A stretch of 64,000 nt of DNA, from positions 87,815,288-87,879,287 of the forward strand of contig CM055816.1 of NCBI GenBank assembly GCA_029582265.1, in the 5' to 3' direction. Positions 57,069 to 64,000 of this stretch are shown one piece after another. This stretch comes from Zoroaster sp. YZ-2022. Taxonomy: Eukaryota > Echinodermata > Asteroidea > Forcipulatida > Zoroasteridae. The notes beneath the pieces were generated by a model. It made no database searches. It saw only the letters and a list, made by a program, of their open reading frames with translations, and had not been told where the DNA came from. Made by a program: the position numbers and the translations under genes. Numbering within the stretch: the first letter of the stretch is position 1; each line of letters starts with the position of its first letter.

Positions 57069-57140
57069 TTATTCTACAACATCATATAAGACTCTGGCAA
57101 GCTGGTAACGGACTGCAAAGGCAAGAATACTTCCAAAGAC
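57069..57140 (-). CDS. DPAGT1: DPAGT1, last coding exon with stop
   Basis: The acceptor TTTGTTTCAG is followed by 23 codons and TAA (57069-57071). The peptide begins VFGSILAFAVRYQLARV and ends LYDVVE; vertebrate DPAGT1 ends in a closely similar I-R-Y-Q-L-V-R-L-x-Y-D-V tail, so this is the authentic C terminus. The four exons together encode 167 residues, about the expected C-terminal two fifths of a protein of some 408 residues. The stop codon overlaps an AATAAA word (57068-57073 on the minus strand), which is too close to serve an ordinary 3' UTR. Further AATAAA words occur on the minus strand around 56665-56740, so the 3' UTR end is undefined. Confidence 0.93.
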   Translation of the reverse strand, partial: VFGSILAFAVRYQLARVLYDVVE

Positions 57141-57185
57141 CTGAAACAAAACAAAATAATAAAACAATCAGAGATTAATTAACTC

Positions 57186-57550
57186 AATAATAATAATAAT
57201 AATAATGTGGACTTAAATAGCGCACGTATCCACCAAACTGGTGCTCAAGGTGCATTATATTATTACCCCTGCTCATCAGGCTCATAAATCATTCCTGAAA
57301 CCATCTCAGCTCCCTGGGGAGTATACAGCTCAATTGCTGCCATTTCAGCACATATAGGGCTAGTCAAACAACAACCAACACTGCCCTCACAGGTACCCAT
57401 TCACCCCTTGGTGGAGAGAAGCAATTATGATAAAGTGTCTTGCTCAAGGACACAAGTACCCCAGTCGTGGCTGGGATTCGAACCCACATTCTGACGACTC
57501 ATCCATCAGAACACAAATCCGATGCTCTAAACCGCTCGACCATGGCACAC
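57186..57550 (-). mobile_element. tRNA-headed SINE (family A), DPAGT1 intron
   Basis: (AAT)n at 57187-57206, tail, body, head GGGATTCGAACCCACATTCT, lying 45 bp beyond the last-exon acceptor. Confidence 0.9.
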
Positions 57551-57860
57551 TCAGGGATGATATTGTGAGAAAATGAAAAGGTAGGAAAAAATGTTTGCAA
57601 TTATCATGGGGCATCGTCACCATTTTCACGAAGTGCAAACTGGGCCGCACAGCACAAAACACACGTTTCAAGATAATCAAATTTTAAGTTGCTCACTTTT
57701 TGAAATTGTAGGTTCACCATCATTAACGGAGAAATATAAATTTGTGGGATTGTAGATTTCAATGAAGTAATTCAGGATATCGAAAAAAATCAAACTCGAA
57801 AAAAATTACGATTTTCCCCAATTGGCACTTCGTGAAAACGGTGACGATATACTAGCCTAT

Positions 57861-57991
57861 AGGTAAAACTTGTAGCTTTGCATGGTGAGGATGATAAGTA
57901 AGACTAATTGCGGTGACACCCCCAGTTCTTTTCAGAACTAATTACTACTCAATTGAGATTCCACATGGTGTCACCGCAATTAGTCTTACTT
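57861..57991. mobile_element. PLE-like fold-back element lacking its core, DPAGT1 intron
   Basis: Direct repeats ATACTAGCCTATAG at 57849-57862 and 57992-58005 flank two inverted arms; the hammerhead-like centre is deleted (GGTGACACC joined to CCCAGTTCTTTTC). Confidence 0.87.
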
Positions 57992-58005
57992 ATACTAGCC
58001 TATAG

Positions 58006-58833
58006 CGGTTTACCTCTATAGCCATGTATAGCAAGGAAACTGTTTTTTTTTATCTTGATATTTACAATAAAATGATACGCAAGGAAAGTTTCCATGGTCT
58101 GAAGTTAGTCGGAACCCGGTTTCACGGTAGGATTTTCAAAATCAAAAGGTAGGATTTACCTACAAAAGTAGGAAGAATATCATGCCTGTTAACTGCATGG
58201 ATGAAAATACAAAATAAATGCCATCAAATTTTGGTTCTTCATTTTTAAGGGATTCGACACCAGACTTTGAAACAAATAATGAATTTACGTGTGTGAATGG
58301 GATCCGAGGTCTTTATCTTGCGGAAAAGACCAATTGTCAAACGTTTATCCCCATTCATGTATGTGACCCGCTCTGTGAAATTATCTTGATGGCAAGCACA
58401 TATATGTGATGCGATCTGGGAAAACCCATCGGATGTCGGCAAACTTGTTTTGAAGATAATGGCAAAATAGTCCCCCAATTTTTGTTGTTGACAATTTGAG
58501 TTTTTTAACTGTTAATATCCAAATGATCATTCTTGAAAATATTAAACATAAATTCCATCGTTTTAGATGTAAAAACATATGATGATAGATCATTAAAAAG
58601 CCGTCTTTGTTTTTCGTTTCCGCCATTGTTTTTTAAGGACAGCGATGGCTATAACTTCCCGAGAGCATAACTCAAGTTATAGACAACCTAGAATCATGAA
58701 TAAAACAGTTTTGAAAACAGCAGTGTCCTCGTTAATTTGATGTATATAACACAAAAATGACAAATTTCACCATGTGAAGGGTTTTCCCAGATCACATCAC
58801 ATATTGTCAGCCTTGTTTCACACATACATCAGT
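58006..58833. other. Inverted-repeat region in the last DPAGT1 intron
   Basis: GTGATGCGATCTGGGAAAAC (58409) and GGGTTTTCCCAGATCACATC (58777) face each other with GTATGTGACCCGCTCTG nearby, suggesting a decayed inverted-repeat transposon. No coding signal. Confidence 0.45.
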
Positions 58834-59330
58834 TAAAGGGGGACTGACATCCTTTACTTAAGGCGTTTTGTAATAAAATATTGTTTTTGAGACCCACCTG
58901 TGTCTATTTAATCATTGATTTCTGAGTACAAGTATTTTAAAACAATGTTTGAAGTGTTTGGGGGAGGCAACCCCGCCCCATGGTGGAAGCTTCATTTGCA
59001 TAAGATAATGTGACGTAAGGTCGGGAAGATCCGATGTGTACATGATGTACATGTACATACAAACGTTTCACACACGTAGCGTCGATTTCATTTCTTCCGT
59101 GATTTCTGTTTCCGAAACTAATAAAATGCCGGGAAGATGTGTTGCTGCAGGATGCAGCAACACCACCAAAGACGGTGTTAGCCTTCATCTGTTCCCAAGT
59201 GACCCAAAATATCGCCGTATTTGGACGAGCAAAATTCGACTGACAAGAGTAAAGTGGTCAGGTCCATCGGCTCACAGTTTTGTGCAGCGATCATTTTGAG
59301 CCGAGTTTTGAGCCGAATTTCCCCCTTTAA
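58834..59330. mobile_element. Possible P-type transposon remnant carrying the THAP exon
   Basis: Flanked by short inverted ends: TTAAAGGGGGACTG at 58834 and AATTTCCCCCTTTAA at 59314-59328. These flank the THAP reading frame and about 290 bp of leader. The ends are short and there is no convincing target duplication, so the boundary is tentative. Confidence 0.4.
59126..59299 (+). pseudogene. THAP zinc-finger domain with a frameshift
   Basis: Starts ATG at 59126 with MPGRCVAAGCSN, the classic THAP opening (Cys-x4-Cys), continues with SLHLFPSDP and RRIWTSKIRL, and runs to the S-A-H-S-F segment. In frame it then reads VQRSF and stops at 59299. One frame over, the same DNA (59279-59304) reads C-S-D-H-F-E-P, the expected Cys-x2-His closing pair of a THAP C2CH finger. 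A small indel near 59275-59282 therefore breaks the domain. THAP domains bind DNA and occur in host regulators and in P-element-type transposases. It lies antisense inside the last DPAGT1 intron and no downstream exon is seen. Probably a decayed transposon N terminus or a retained fragment. Confidence 0.72.
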
Positions 59331-59703
59331 ATATTCCCATATAAGAATTTCATAAATAAATGGAAAACTTAATGTTTTTGCAACCACTAGAGGGTGCTGT
59401 TCTTCATACCTGAATAACAAACATGTGTTGTCAAGCCTTGCTTCATGCATAGGTGGATGTAGGGCAAACGTCAAATCAAGAGACGAATTTCAAATTGACC
59501 CCGTCTGCGCACTTCCACATTGAAACCGAGGCTCTCTGTGTCAAGTCACAACACCCATGCGAGGTAGACAATAGAACGACTCATGCTCCCATCATACAGC
59601 GCATGCGTCAACACTGAGAGCCTTGTTATCAAACCCAGTAGTGCGCAGATTAACGTTAATTTCGGCATCTTGGGAATTGTCTGTTGTTTAATATCCACAT
59701 GAA

Positions 59704-60060
59704 GTGCCATGGTCGAGCGGTTTAGTGCATCGGATTTGTGTTCTGATGGCTGAGTCGTCAGAATGTGGGTTCGAATCCCAACCGTGACCATGGTGCTTGT
59801 GTCCTTGAGCAAGACACTTTACCATAATTGCTTCTCTCCACCCAGGGGTAAATGGGTACCTGTGAGGGCAGAGTCGGTTGTTGTGTTTGATTAGCCCTAT
59901 ATGCGCTCTAATGGCAGCAATTGAGCTGTATACTCCCCAGGGAGATGAGATGGTTTCAGGAATGATTTATGAGCCCGATGAGCAGGGGTAATAATATAAT
60001 GCGCCTTGAGCACCAGTTTGGTGGATACGTGCGCTATATAAGTCAACATTATTATTATTA
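59704..60060 (+). mobile_element. tRNA-headed SINE (family A), full-length copy, DPAGT1 intron
   Basis: The head has pol III box A TGGTCGAGCGG (59710-59720) and box B GGTTCGAATCC (59768-59778). The body runs through TGTCCTTGAGCAAGACACTT, CCCAGGGAG..GAGATGGTTT and a tail GCGCTATATAAGTCAACATT then (ATT)n. The head resembles a Leu/Ser-type tRNA but has no intact cloverleaf. Confidence 0.92.
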
Positions 60061-60233
60061 TGAAAGAATTTCATCTATACACTAAATGGAAAACTTGATG
60101 TTTTACAAGCACTAGAGGGCGCTGTTTGTCATACCTGGATGGCAAGCATATCAGCCTTGCTTCATGCAAATCAATTGTTTAATATGTACATGCAAGAATT
60201 TCATAAATAAATGGATAACTTGATGTTGTGCAA

Positions 60234-60250
60234 CCACTAGAGGGCGCTGT
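60234..60250 (+). promoter_or_regulatory. CTCF-like motif (one of three)
   Basis: CCACTAGAGGGCGCTGT fits the animal CTCF core CCASYAGRKGGCRS. Copies: 59384-59400 (CCACTAGAGGGTGCTGT) and 60109-60125 (GCACTAGAGGGCGCTGT), all on the plus strand, within 0.9 kb, just downstream of the DPAGT1 penultimate exon. Occupancy is not shown by sequence. Confidence 0.5.
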
Positions 60251-60259
60251 TCTTCATAC

Positions 60260-60432
60260 CTGGATGACAAGCATGTACGCTGTCAGTCTTGCTTCGTGGG
60301 TCGGACCGATGAGCTTCAAGACAAAGTTGATGATAGTGAAATTGTTACACTCTGTGTAGTCACCATTCTCTCCGAGACCTTGTTTGATTTCGATCAGTCG
60401 GAAGGCACCAAAGATCTTCAGAATTAACTTGC
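60260..60432 (-). CDS. DPAGT1: DPAGT1, penultimate coding exon
   Basis: 173-bp exon between acceptor TTCTTACAG and donor GTATGAAG. It completes the split glycine and gives 57 codons in phase 0 at the 3' end. The peptide contains ENGDYTECNNFTIINF and LKLIGPTHEARL, matching the vertebrate pattern E-x-G-E-F-T-E-C-N-N-M-T-L-I-N followed by a G-P-x-H-E-x-x-L motif and the last membrane helix. Frame and splice phases are intact. Its 3' edge plus donor is present in two further degenerate copies in the downstream intron (59405-59455 and 60135-60170). Confidence 0.95.
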
Positions 60433-60504
60433 CTGTAAGAATAAATGAAAATAATGAAGCGTGAATGTTGACTTCAATGAATCCTCCCATCCTCACCTCA
60501 GGAG

Positions 60505-60660
60505 TGTGATTTGACAGAATGTAATAATTCCTGGAAAATGGGTAGCAGTTTTGGGTCACCCTTTGGTCTAGAGGACAAAGCCCACTGAACTTTCTAGATA
60601 TTAATAGGATTCACAGTATCTCCATATCCACACAAACAAGAAACTAGAGGTTTGGACTAA
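60505..60660. repeat. Interspersed repeat (GGTCTAGAGGACAAAGCCC), copy 4, DPAGT1 intron
   Basis: Diverged copy with ATGGGTAGCAGTTTTGGGTC and ACAAGAAACTAGAGGTTTGG. Confidence 0.75.
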
Positions 60661-60661
60661 G

Positions 60662-60975
60662 GCTGTGCATGGGCGGATCCAGAACATTTTTTAGGGGGGG
60701 GGCTGAGAATCAAAAAAATTTTTTTTTTCAGTACTACAAAGGGTGCCGCCACTTCCTATGCGCAACGGTTAGTACATTACTAAGTAGGTCACCTCCTTAT
60801 GTTTATCCCGCACGCTGTGGGAATGGGAGTGCGTTGTCCCCTACTCTCCCCCTGTTTTTCTCTCCCTTTTTTTTGATTTTTTTTTAAAAATTTATTTATT
60901 TAAAAAAATAATTTTTTTAACGATTTTAGGGGGAACTACAGCCCCCTTAGCCCCCCATGGATCCGCCAATGCTGT
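60662..60975. mobile_element. Miniature element ending TGGGCGGATCCAGAAC, copy 2
   Basis: CATGGGCGGATCCAGAACAT to CCCCCATGGATCCGCCAATG; core similar to 13300-13525 but with an extra GTGCCGCCACTTCCTATGCG block. Confidence 0.78.
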
Positions 60976-61094
60976 GCGCCCACAATGTGCAATCTCTGCT
61001 GTGCTGTTCGCAATTGAGCAAATTCACCCGTGTCTATTTAAATATTTCACCTAGTTCTAGGAATTAGCTTCATGCGTCAAGCGCCTAATTCCAT

Positions 61095-61744
61095 AGGTAA
61101 AACTTGTAGCTTTGCACGGTGAAGAGGATAAGTAAGACTAATTGCGGTGACACCATGTGAAATTCTCAACTGAGTAGTGATTAGTCCTGAAAAGAACTGG
61201 CGGTTACAACTCGACGTTTCGATCAGTATGCTCTGATCGTCCTCGAGAGAATGAGGACGATCTCCAGAGGACGATCAGAGCATACTGAGGTGTCGTGGCC
61301 GAGCGGTCTAGCTTACCGGATTCAAGTTCTGGTATTAGCAACAGAATGTGGGTTCGAATCACGGCCGTGACACTTGTGTCCTTGAGCAAGACACTTAATC
61401 ATAATTGCTTTTCTCCACCCAGGGGTTAAATGGGTACCTGTGAAGGCAGAGTTGGTTTGCTCTATATGCGCTAGAAATGGCAGCAATTGAGCTGTATACT
61501 CCCCAGGGAGCTGAGATGGTTTCAGGAATGATTTATGAGCCTTATGAGCCTTATGAGCAGGGATAATAATATAATGCGCCTTAAGCACCACTTAGTTGGT
61601 GGATACGTGCGCTATATAAATCCACACATTATTATTATTATTATTACTGATCGAAACGTCGAGTTGTAACCTGCAGTTCTTTTCATAACTAATTACTACT
61701 CAATTGAGAATTTCACATGGTGTCACCGCAATTAGTCTTACATT
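61095..61744. mobile_element. PLE-like fold-back element containing a SINE, DPAGT1 intron
   Basis: CCTAATTCCAT at 61084-61094 and 61745-61755. The central ACTGATCGAAACG box is split by a SINE (61290-61648), with TACTGA on both sides of the SINE. Confidence 0.88.
61290..61648 (+). mobile_element. tRNA-headed SINE (family A variant), DPAGT1 intron
   Basis: GTCGTGGCCGAGCGGTCTAG, GGTTCGAATCACGG, tail CGCTATATAAATCCACACAT then (TTA)n. TACTGA duplicates its target within a PLE-like element. Confidence 0.9.
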
Positions 61745-61904
61745 CCTAATTCCATGTTGCCTTACAGCAGGCCAGGCAGGGTACCAACACATGCTCATAG
61801 TACATGTGTGCGCGAGTACAAAGCTGTGTACTGGGTTATGGTAGGCCGGCACACTTCATGTAGATATTAACAAAATAGGGAGACTGCCAACATATAAGGG
61901 CTAC

Positions 61905-61970
61905 ATGTTGATAGCTCAGTTGGTAGAGCACTGGCAAGTTAACCCGGAGGTTGCAGGTTCAAGTCCCGCT
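61905..61970 (+). repeat. tRNA-like sequence
   Basis: TAGCTCAGTTGGTAGAGCAC and GGTTGCAGGTTCAAGTCCCG give pol III box A and box B at tRNA spacing. The anticodon loop lacks the usual pyrimidine-U start, and the acceptor arms do not pair well. Confidence 0.5.
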
Positions 61971-62116
61971 TACAAGGGGATAAGGGCCAAAGTCATGGTT
62001 ACGGGCAAGCCTTTGAGAAACCCGGCCAGGCCTGGGCTACCTGGCCTCTGAAGCTCTCTTTTGTGAGTCCTAATCCTGTAACAATACAGTACCTACCAAT
62101 CAATATAACCTGGGCT

Positions 62117-62226
62117 AGGTAAAACTTGTAGCTTTGCACGGTGAGGAGGATAAGGAAGACTAATTGCAGTGACACCATGTGAAATTCTCAATTGAGTAGT
62201 AATTAGTTCTGAAAAGAACTGGAGGT
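62117..62226 (+). mobile_element. PLE-like solo terminal segment with 9-bp duplication
   Basis: ACCTGGGCT at 62108-62116 and 62227-62235. The empty site is seen at 45712-45725 (AACCTGGGCTTCTGG). Shows the 110-bp unit AGGTAAAACTTGTAGC to GAACTGGAGGT as an independently inserted piece. Confidence 0.9.
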
Positions 62227-62607
62227 ACCTGGGCTTTTGGAGGGCCTAGCCCAGCTAAGTAGAGCTCATTATACTGGCTCAGGTTGTGAACAAAAGACAG
62301 CCTAGGTGTCCGTGTTAACAATAAGAGCTATTTGAGGTCTATTCATAAGTAAAGGGTCTTTTGTACTCAGCTTGGGGATTTAATATAGGCCCATATACGA
62401 TGCTTGATATGCAGAGCGAACCCCCTCCCATTGTGTCTTCATTGTGTTCCAGGAATCTTAGGAATTCTTTAGATTTTTTTTTTTTTTTGGGGGGGGAGAG
62501 GAGAGGTCCGTCAACAAAAGAACAACAGTGTGTTAGTGTATAGGGACATTAGGGGGGGTGGCACTCTGCTGCATATCGAGCAGAGCATGGTATATATAGG
62601 CCCATAG

Positions 62608-62735
62608 TCCTGGGCAAAGCCTGGGCAAAGCCTGGGCAAAGCCTGGGCAAAGCCTGGGCAAAGCCTGGGCAAAGCCTGGGTAAAGCCTGGGCAAAGCCTG
62701 GGCAAAGCCTGGGCAAAGCCTGGGCAAAGTCTGGG
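62608..62735. repeat. 11-bp tandem repeat GGGCAAAGCCT
   Basis: About eleven units with one GTAAAGCCT variant, inside the preceding element; the unit derives from its GGCCTGGGC interior. Confidence 0.95.
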
Positions 62736-62817
62736 CCTGGCCGGGATTTTCAAAGGCTTGGCTATACCATGACTTTGGCCCTCCTCCCTAAACAAATCTA
62801 TACATTTAAAGACTCAC

Positions 62818-62888
62818 CGAGTATGTTCACATCTTTCGTCTTGAACTTTGTGTAGCTCATTCCTAGTTTATTGGTCTCTGGATTGAAT
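62818..62888 (-). CDS. DPAGT1: DPAGT1, coding exon (third from last)
   Basis: Short 71-bp exon between acceptor CTGATCAG and donor GTGAGT. It completes the arginine codon left open by the preceding exon, then encodes FNPETNKLGMSYTKFKTKDV and NIL, and leaves one G for a split glycine. In vertebrate DPAGT1 the equivalent segment, after the CPRHR motif, is the cytosolic stretch with a similar M-S-Y-x-K-F-K-T-K pattern. Phases on both sides match the neighbouring exons exactly (2 + 1 bases before, 1 + 2 after). The 0.76 kb intron to the next exon upstream holds a 264-bp TTAA element and a 148-bp hAT element; the 2.4 kb intron downstream is filled with repeats. Confidence 0.95.
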
Positions 62889-62889
62889 C

Positions 62890-63147
62890 TGATCAGAGAG
62901 AGAATGAGTACAAAATGAATCGTAAACTTGACACAGCACCTGCGCAAGAGGACTATTCATACACGGGGCTGTATAGACCATGAGGCCCAATTCCATAGCG
63001 CTGCTTACCGCAAAGTAAATTTTCTATAACAGAAATTTGCTTAAGCATAAGTGTATTTCACAGATTCACCATGGATTTGTATTGTTGGTAATCGAGTAAG
63101 TAATTGGTAGTTCCCATAGACATTCTGGTATTCTAACGGAAGTGCCC
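62890..63147. other. DPAGT1 intron; diverged satellite unit
   Basis: From about 63090 (GGTAGTTCCCATAGACATTC) it matches the 175-bp satellite unit, which continues after the TTAA element at 63420. Confidence 0.6.
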
Positions 63148-63151
63148 TTAA

Positions 63152-63415
63152 CCCTAACCCCCTAGGTATTCTGGCTAGGCACCTTCCTGAATCCTCCAAA
63201 ATCCATCAGTGCACTTTTGGAAACATGCCCTTATCTTCAAAATGCACCATGCATTTTTGTTGATCTTTCATATTCAGCACTTATGGCCTGTACTTCTTGG
63301 CCAGGTAGTAATTTTACCCCATTTGAAGAGGTGAAAGTACCAGTTTCCTAAAATGTTGAATTTTCCTCAAAAAGGAGCCCTTTGGAAGATTTTGCAGGAT
63401 TTAGGGTGGTTAGGG
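63152..63415 (+). mobile_element. TTAA element, epsilon family, in a DPAGT1 intron
   Basis: 264 bp between TTAA 63148-63151 and TTAA 63416-63419, with ends CCCTAACCCC and GTGGTTAGGG. It splits a copy of the 175-bp satellite unit of 29-31 kb (..GGAAGTGCCC / TCAGGAGAAGTG..), so the empty site is known. Confidence 0.9.
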
Positions 63416-63467
63416 TTAATCAGGAGAAGTGACCTTGCCCCGACAAGAATGAAATTCCAGGCTTGAC

Positions 63468-63615
63468 CAGCGGCGTAGCCAGGACTGTTTCAGTGGGGGA
63501 GGGGGCCCAGGGATATAGGTTTTTTGCCTTTTCTTTTTCTTTTCTGTTTTTGGGGCACTATTGGGATTTTTTGTGGGGGAGGGGCACTGGAAATTTGTGG
63601 GGGGCTACGCCGCTG
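63468..63615. mobile_element. hAT-type miniature element with exact 8-bp duplication, DPAGT1 intron
   Basis: 148 bp; GGCTTGAC at 63460-63467 and 63616-63623. Ends CAGCGGCGTAGCC and GGCTACGCCGCTG form a 13-bp perfect inverted repeat. Confidence 0.92.
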
Positions 63616-63646
63616 GGCTTGACACAGGTACAGAAATTTCACGTAC

Positions 63647-63835
63647 CTTGGAAGACGATGTCTCGGGCACGGTATAATATGGAACAGTTGCGGGACAGAG
63701 TAAATGAAGTTGATGACTTGCGGAATGAAGAACAGCAGCATCGTCTTACTGAAGTGACCTAGGATTCCCACCACGGCAAAAGTCATGCCCGAGAAATAGC
63801 AGAAGGTGTCGCCCACAAAGAGAGCAGACGGGTAC
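63647..63835 (-). CDS. DPAGT1: DPAGT1, coding exon (fourth from last)
   Basis: Exon of UDP-GlcNAc:dolichyl-phosphate GlcNAc-1-phosphotransferase, the ER-membrane enzyme that starts lipid-linked oligosaccharide synthesis for N-glycosylation (target of tunicamycin). Read on the minus strand, an acceptor CACTAG precedes the exon and GTACGT follows. It starts with the last base of a codon, then 62 codons, then two bases of the next. The peptide holds [19 protein letters not shown], a run [11 protein letters not shown] typical of a transmembrane segment, and PCPRHR. From family knowledge, the aspartate of GDTF corresponds to the active-site Asp252 of the human enzyme, and the arginines of CPRHR to the UDP-phosphate binding loop. 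The reading frame is intact. Upstream exons lie beyond the right edge. The paralogous bacterial-type enzymes (MraY, WecA) are much less similar, so the assignment is firm. Confidence 0.96.
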
Positions 63836-64000
63836 CTAGTGAGGGATTATATGTGTAAAATAATTATTACGCCAGCGGGGTCATGGCGCTTATAATTCCT
63901 TCGTCCTTCAGATGGGCAGAGCTGCCAACTCTTCCGGATTCTGCGGAAGACTTTGCGTATTTGACGGTAATTTACTTACTTAAAATATATGCAAGGAGGC

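Larger units (their letters stand above)
59332..60310. repeat. Three copies of the DPAGT1 exon-donor segment in one intron
   Basis: Segments at 59332-59455, 60063-60170 and 60184-60310 share AATTTCATAAATAAATGG, then a CACTAGAGGGYGCTGT motif, CATACCTG(G/A)AT and CTTGCTTC. The last contains the real 3' edge of the penultimate exon with its donor. The older two are interrupted by a SINE (59704-60060) and unique sequence. Confidence 0.85.
61978..62790. mobile_element. GGCCTGG-rich miniature element with PLE insertion and 11-bp array
   Basis: Starts AAGGGCCAAAGTCATGG, interrupted at 62117-62226, contains extra sequence from 62280 to 62600, and ends GGCTATACCATGACTTTGGC. Confidence 0.78.

Noticed and set aside
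61905..61970. tRNA-Asn gene
   Set aside because: Apparent GTT anticodon, but the loop lacks the conserved U33 context and the acceptor arms do not pair.

Overview
The window is animal nuclear DNA, AT-rich and dominated by repeats. Introns with GT-AG borders, two recognisable metazoan genes, tRNA-derived SINEs, CR1/L2-like LINE ends and many classes of small DNA transposon indicate a marine invertebrate. An echinoderm is my best guess, based on repeat style and the abundant ACATGTACATGT words; no sequence here proves the species.

Two host genes can be supported, both on the minus strand. At the right end are the last four coding exons of DPAGT1 (63647-63835, 62818-62888, 60260-60432, 57069-57140), the ER enzyme that starts dolichol-linked N-glycan synthesis; its 5' exons lie beyond base 64000. 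In the middle are the first two coding exons of a C2CD2/C2CD2L (TMEM24)-like lipid-transfer protein (45920-46384 and 31827-31922), joined in phase 0 across a 13.9 kb intron. Later exons were not found in the remaining 31.8 kb and probably lie left of base 1. The space between the two genes is 46385-57068.

Almost everything else is layered mobile DNA. (i) Miniature elements bounded by TTAA (or TTAT/TTAG): ends CCCTCCTACT, CCCTAAC.. or CCAGTTCGC, so piggyBac-like in target site. (ii) Tc1/mariner-type miniature elements with TA duplications. (iii) hAT-type miniature elements with 8-bp duplications. (iv) A PIF/Harbinger-type element with a TTA duplication. (v) tRNA-headed SINEs of at least three kinds. 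(vi) Two 5'-truncated LINEs and a decayed third. (vii) A fold-back family with a hammerhead-ribozyme-like core and 9-14 bp target duplications, resembling non-autonomous Penelope-like retroelements. (viii) Large tandem arrays with units of 45, 52, about 87, 98, about 175 and 209 bp, long AAC and AAT microsatellites, and a 0.5 kb inverted CATC/GATG microsatellite.

Layout: 1-3.3 kb small DNA transposons; 3.3-20 kb TTAA elements, SINEs and other miniature elements; 20.1-21.2 kb LINE; 21.6-31.7 kb SINEs, TTAA elements and the 175-bp array; 31.8 kb C2CD2L-like exon 2; 32-46 kb tandem arrays and TTAA elements in the same intron; 46 kb its first exon and upstream region; 47.5-57 kb arrays and nested transposons; 57-63.8 kb DPAGT1 with repeat-filled introns.

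The most unusual pattern is that the TTAA-bounded families share one architecture but not one sequence. Each interior is built from its own short keyword of about 8-12 bp, repeated in both orientations at irregular spacing, and several have expanded into tandem arrays. Empty-site and filled-site pairs inside the window show that these are real insertions.
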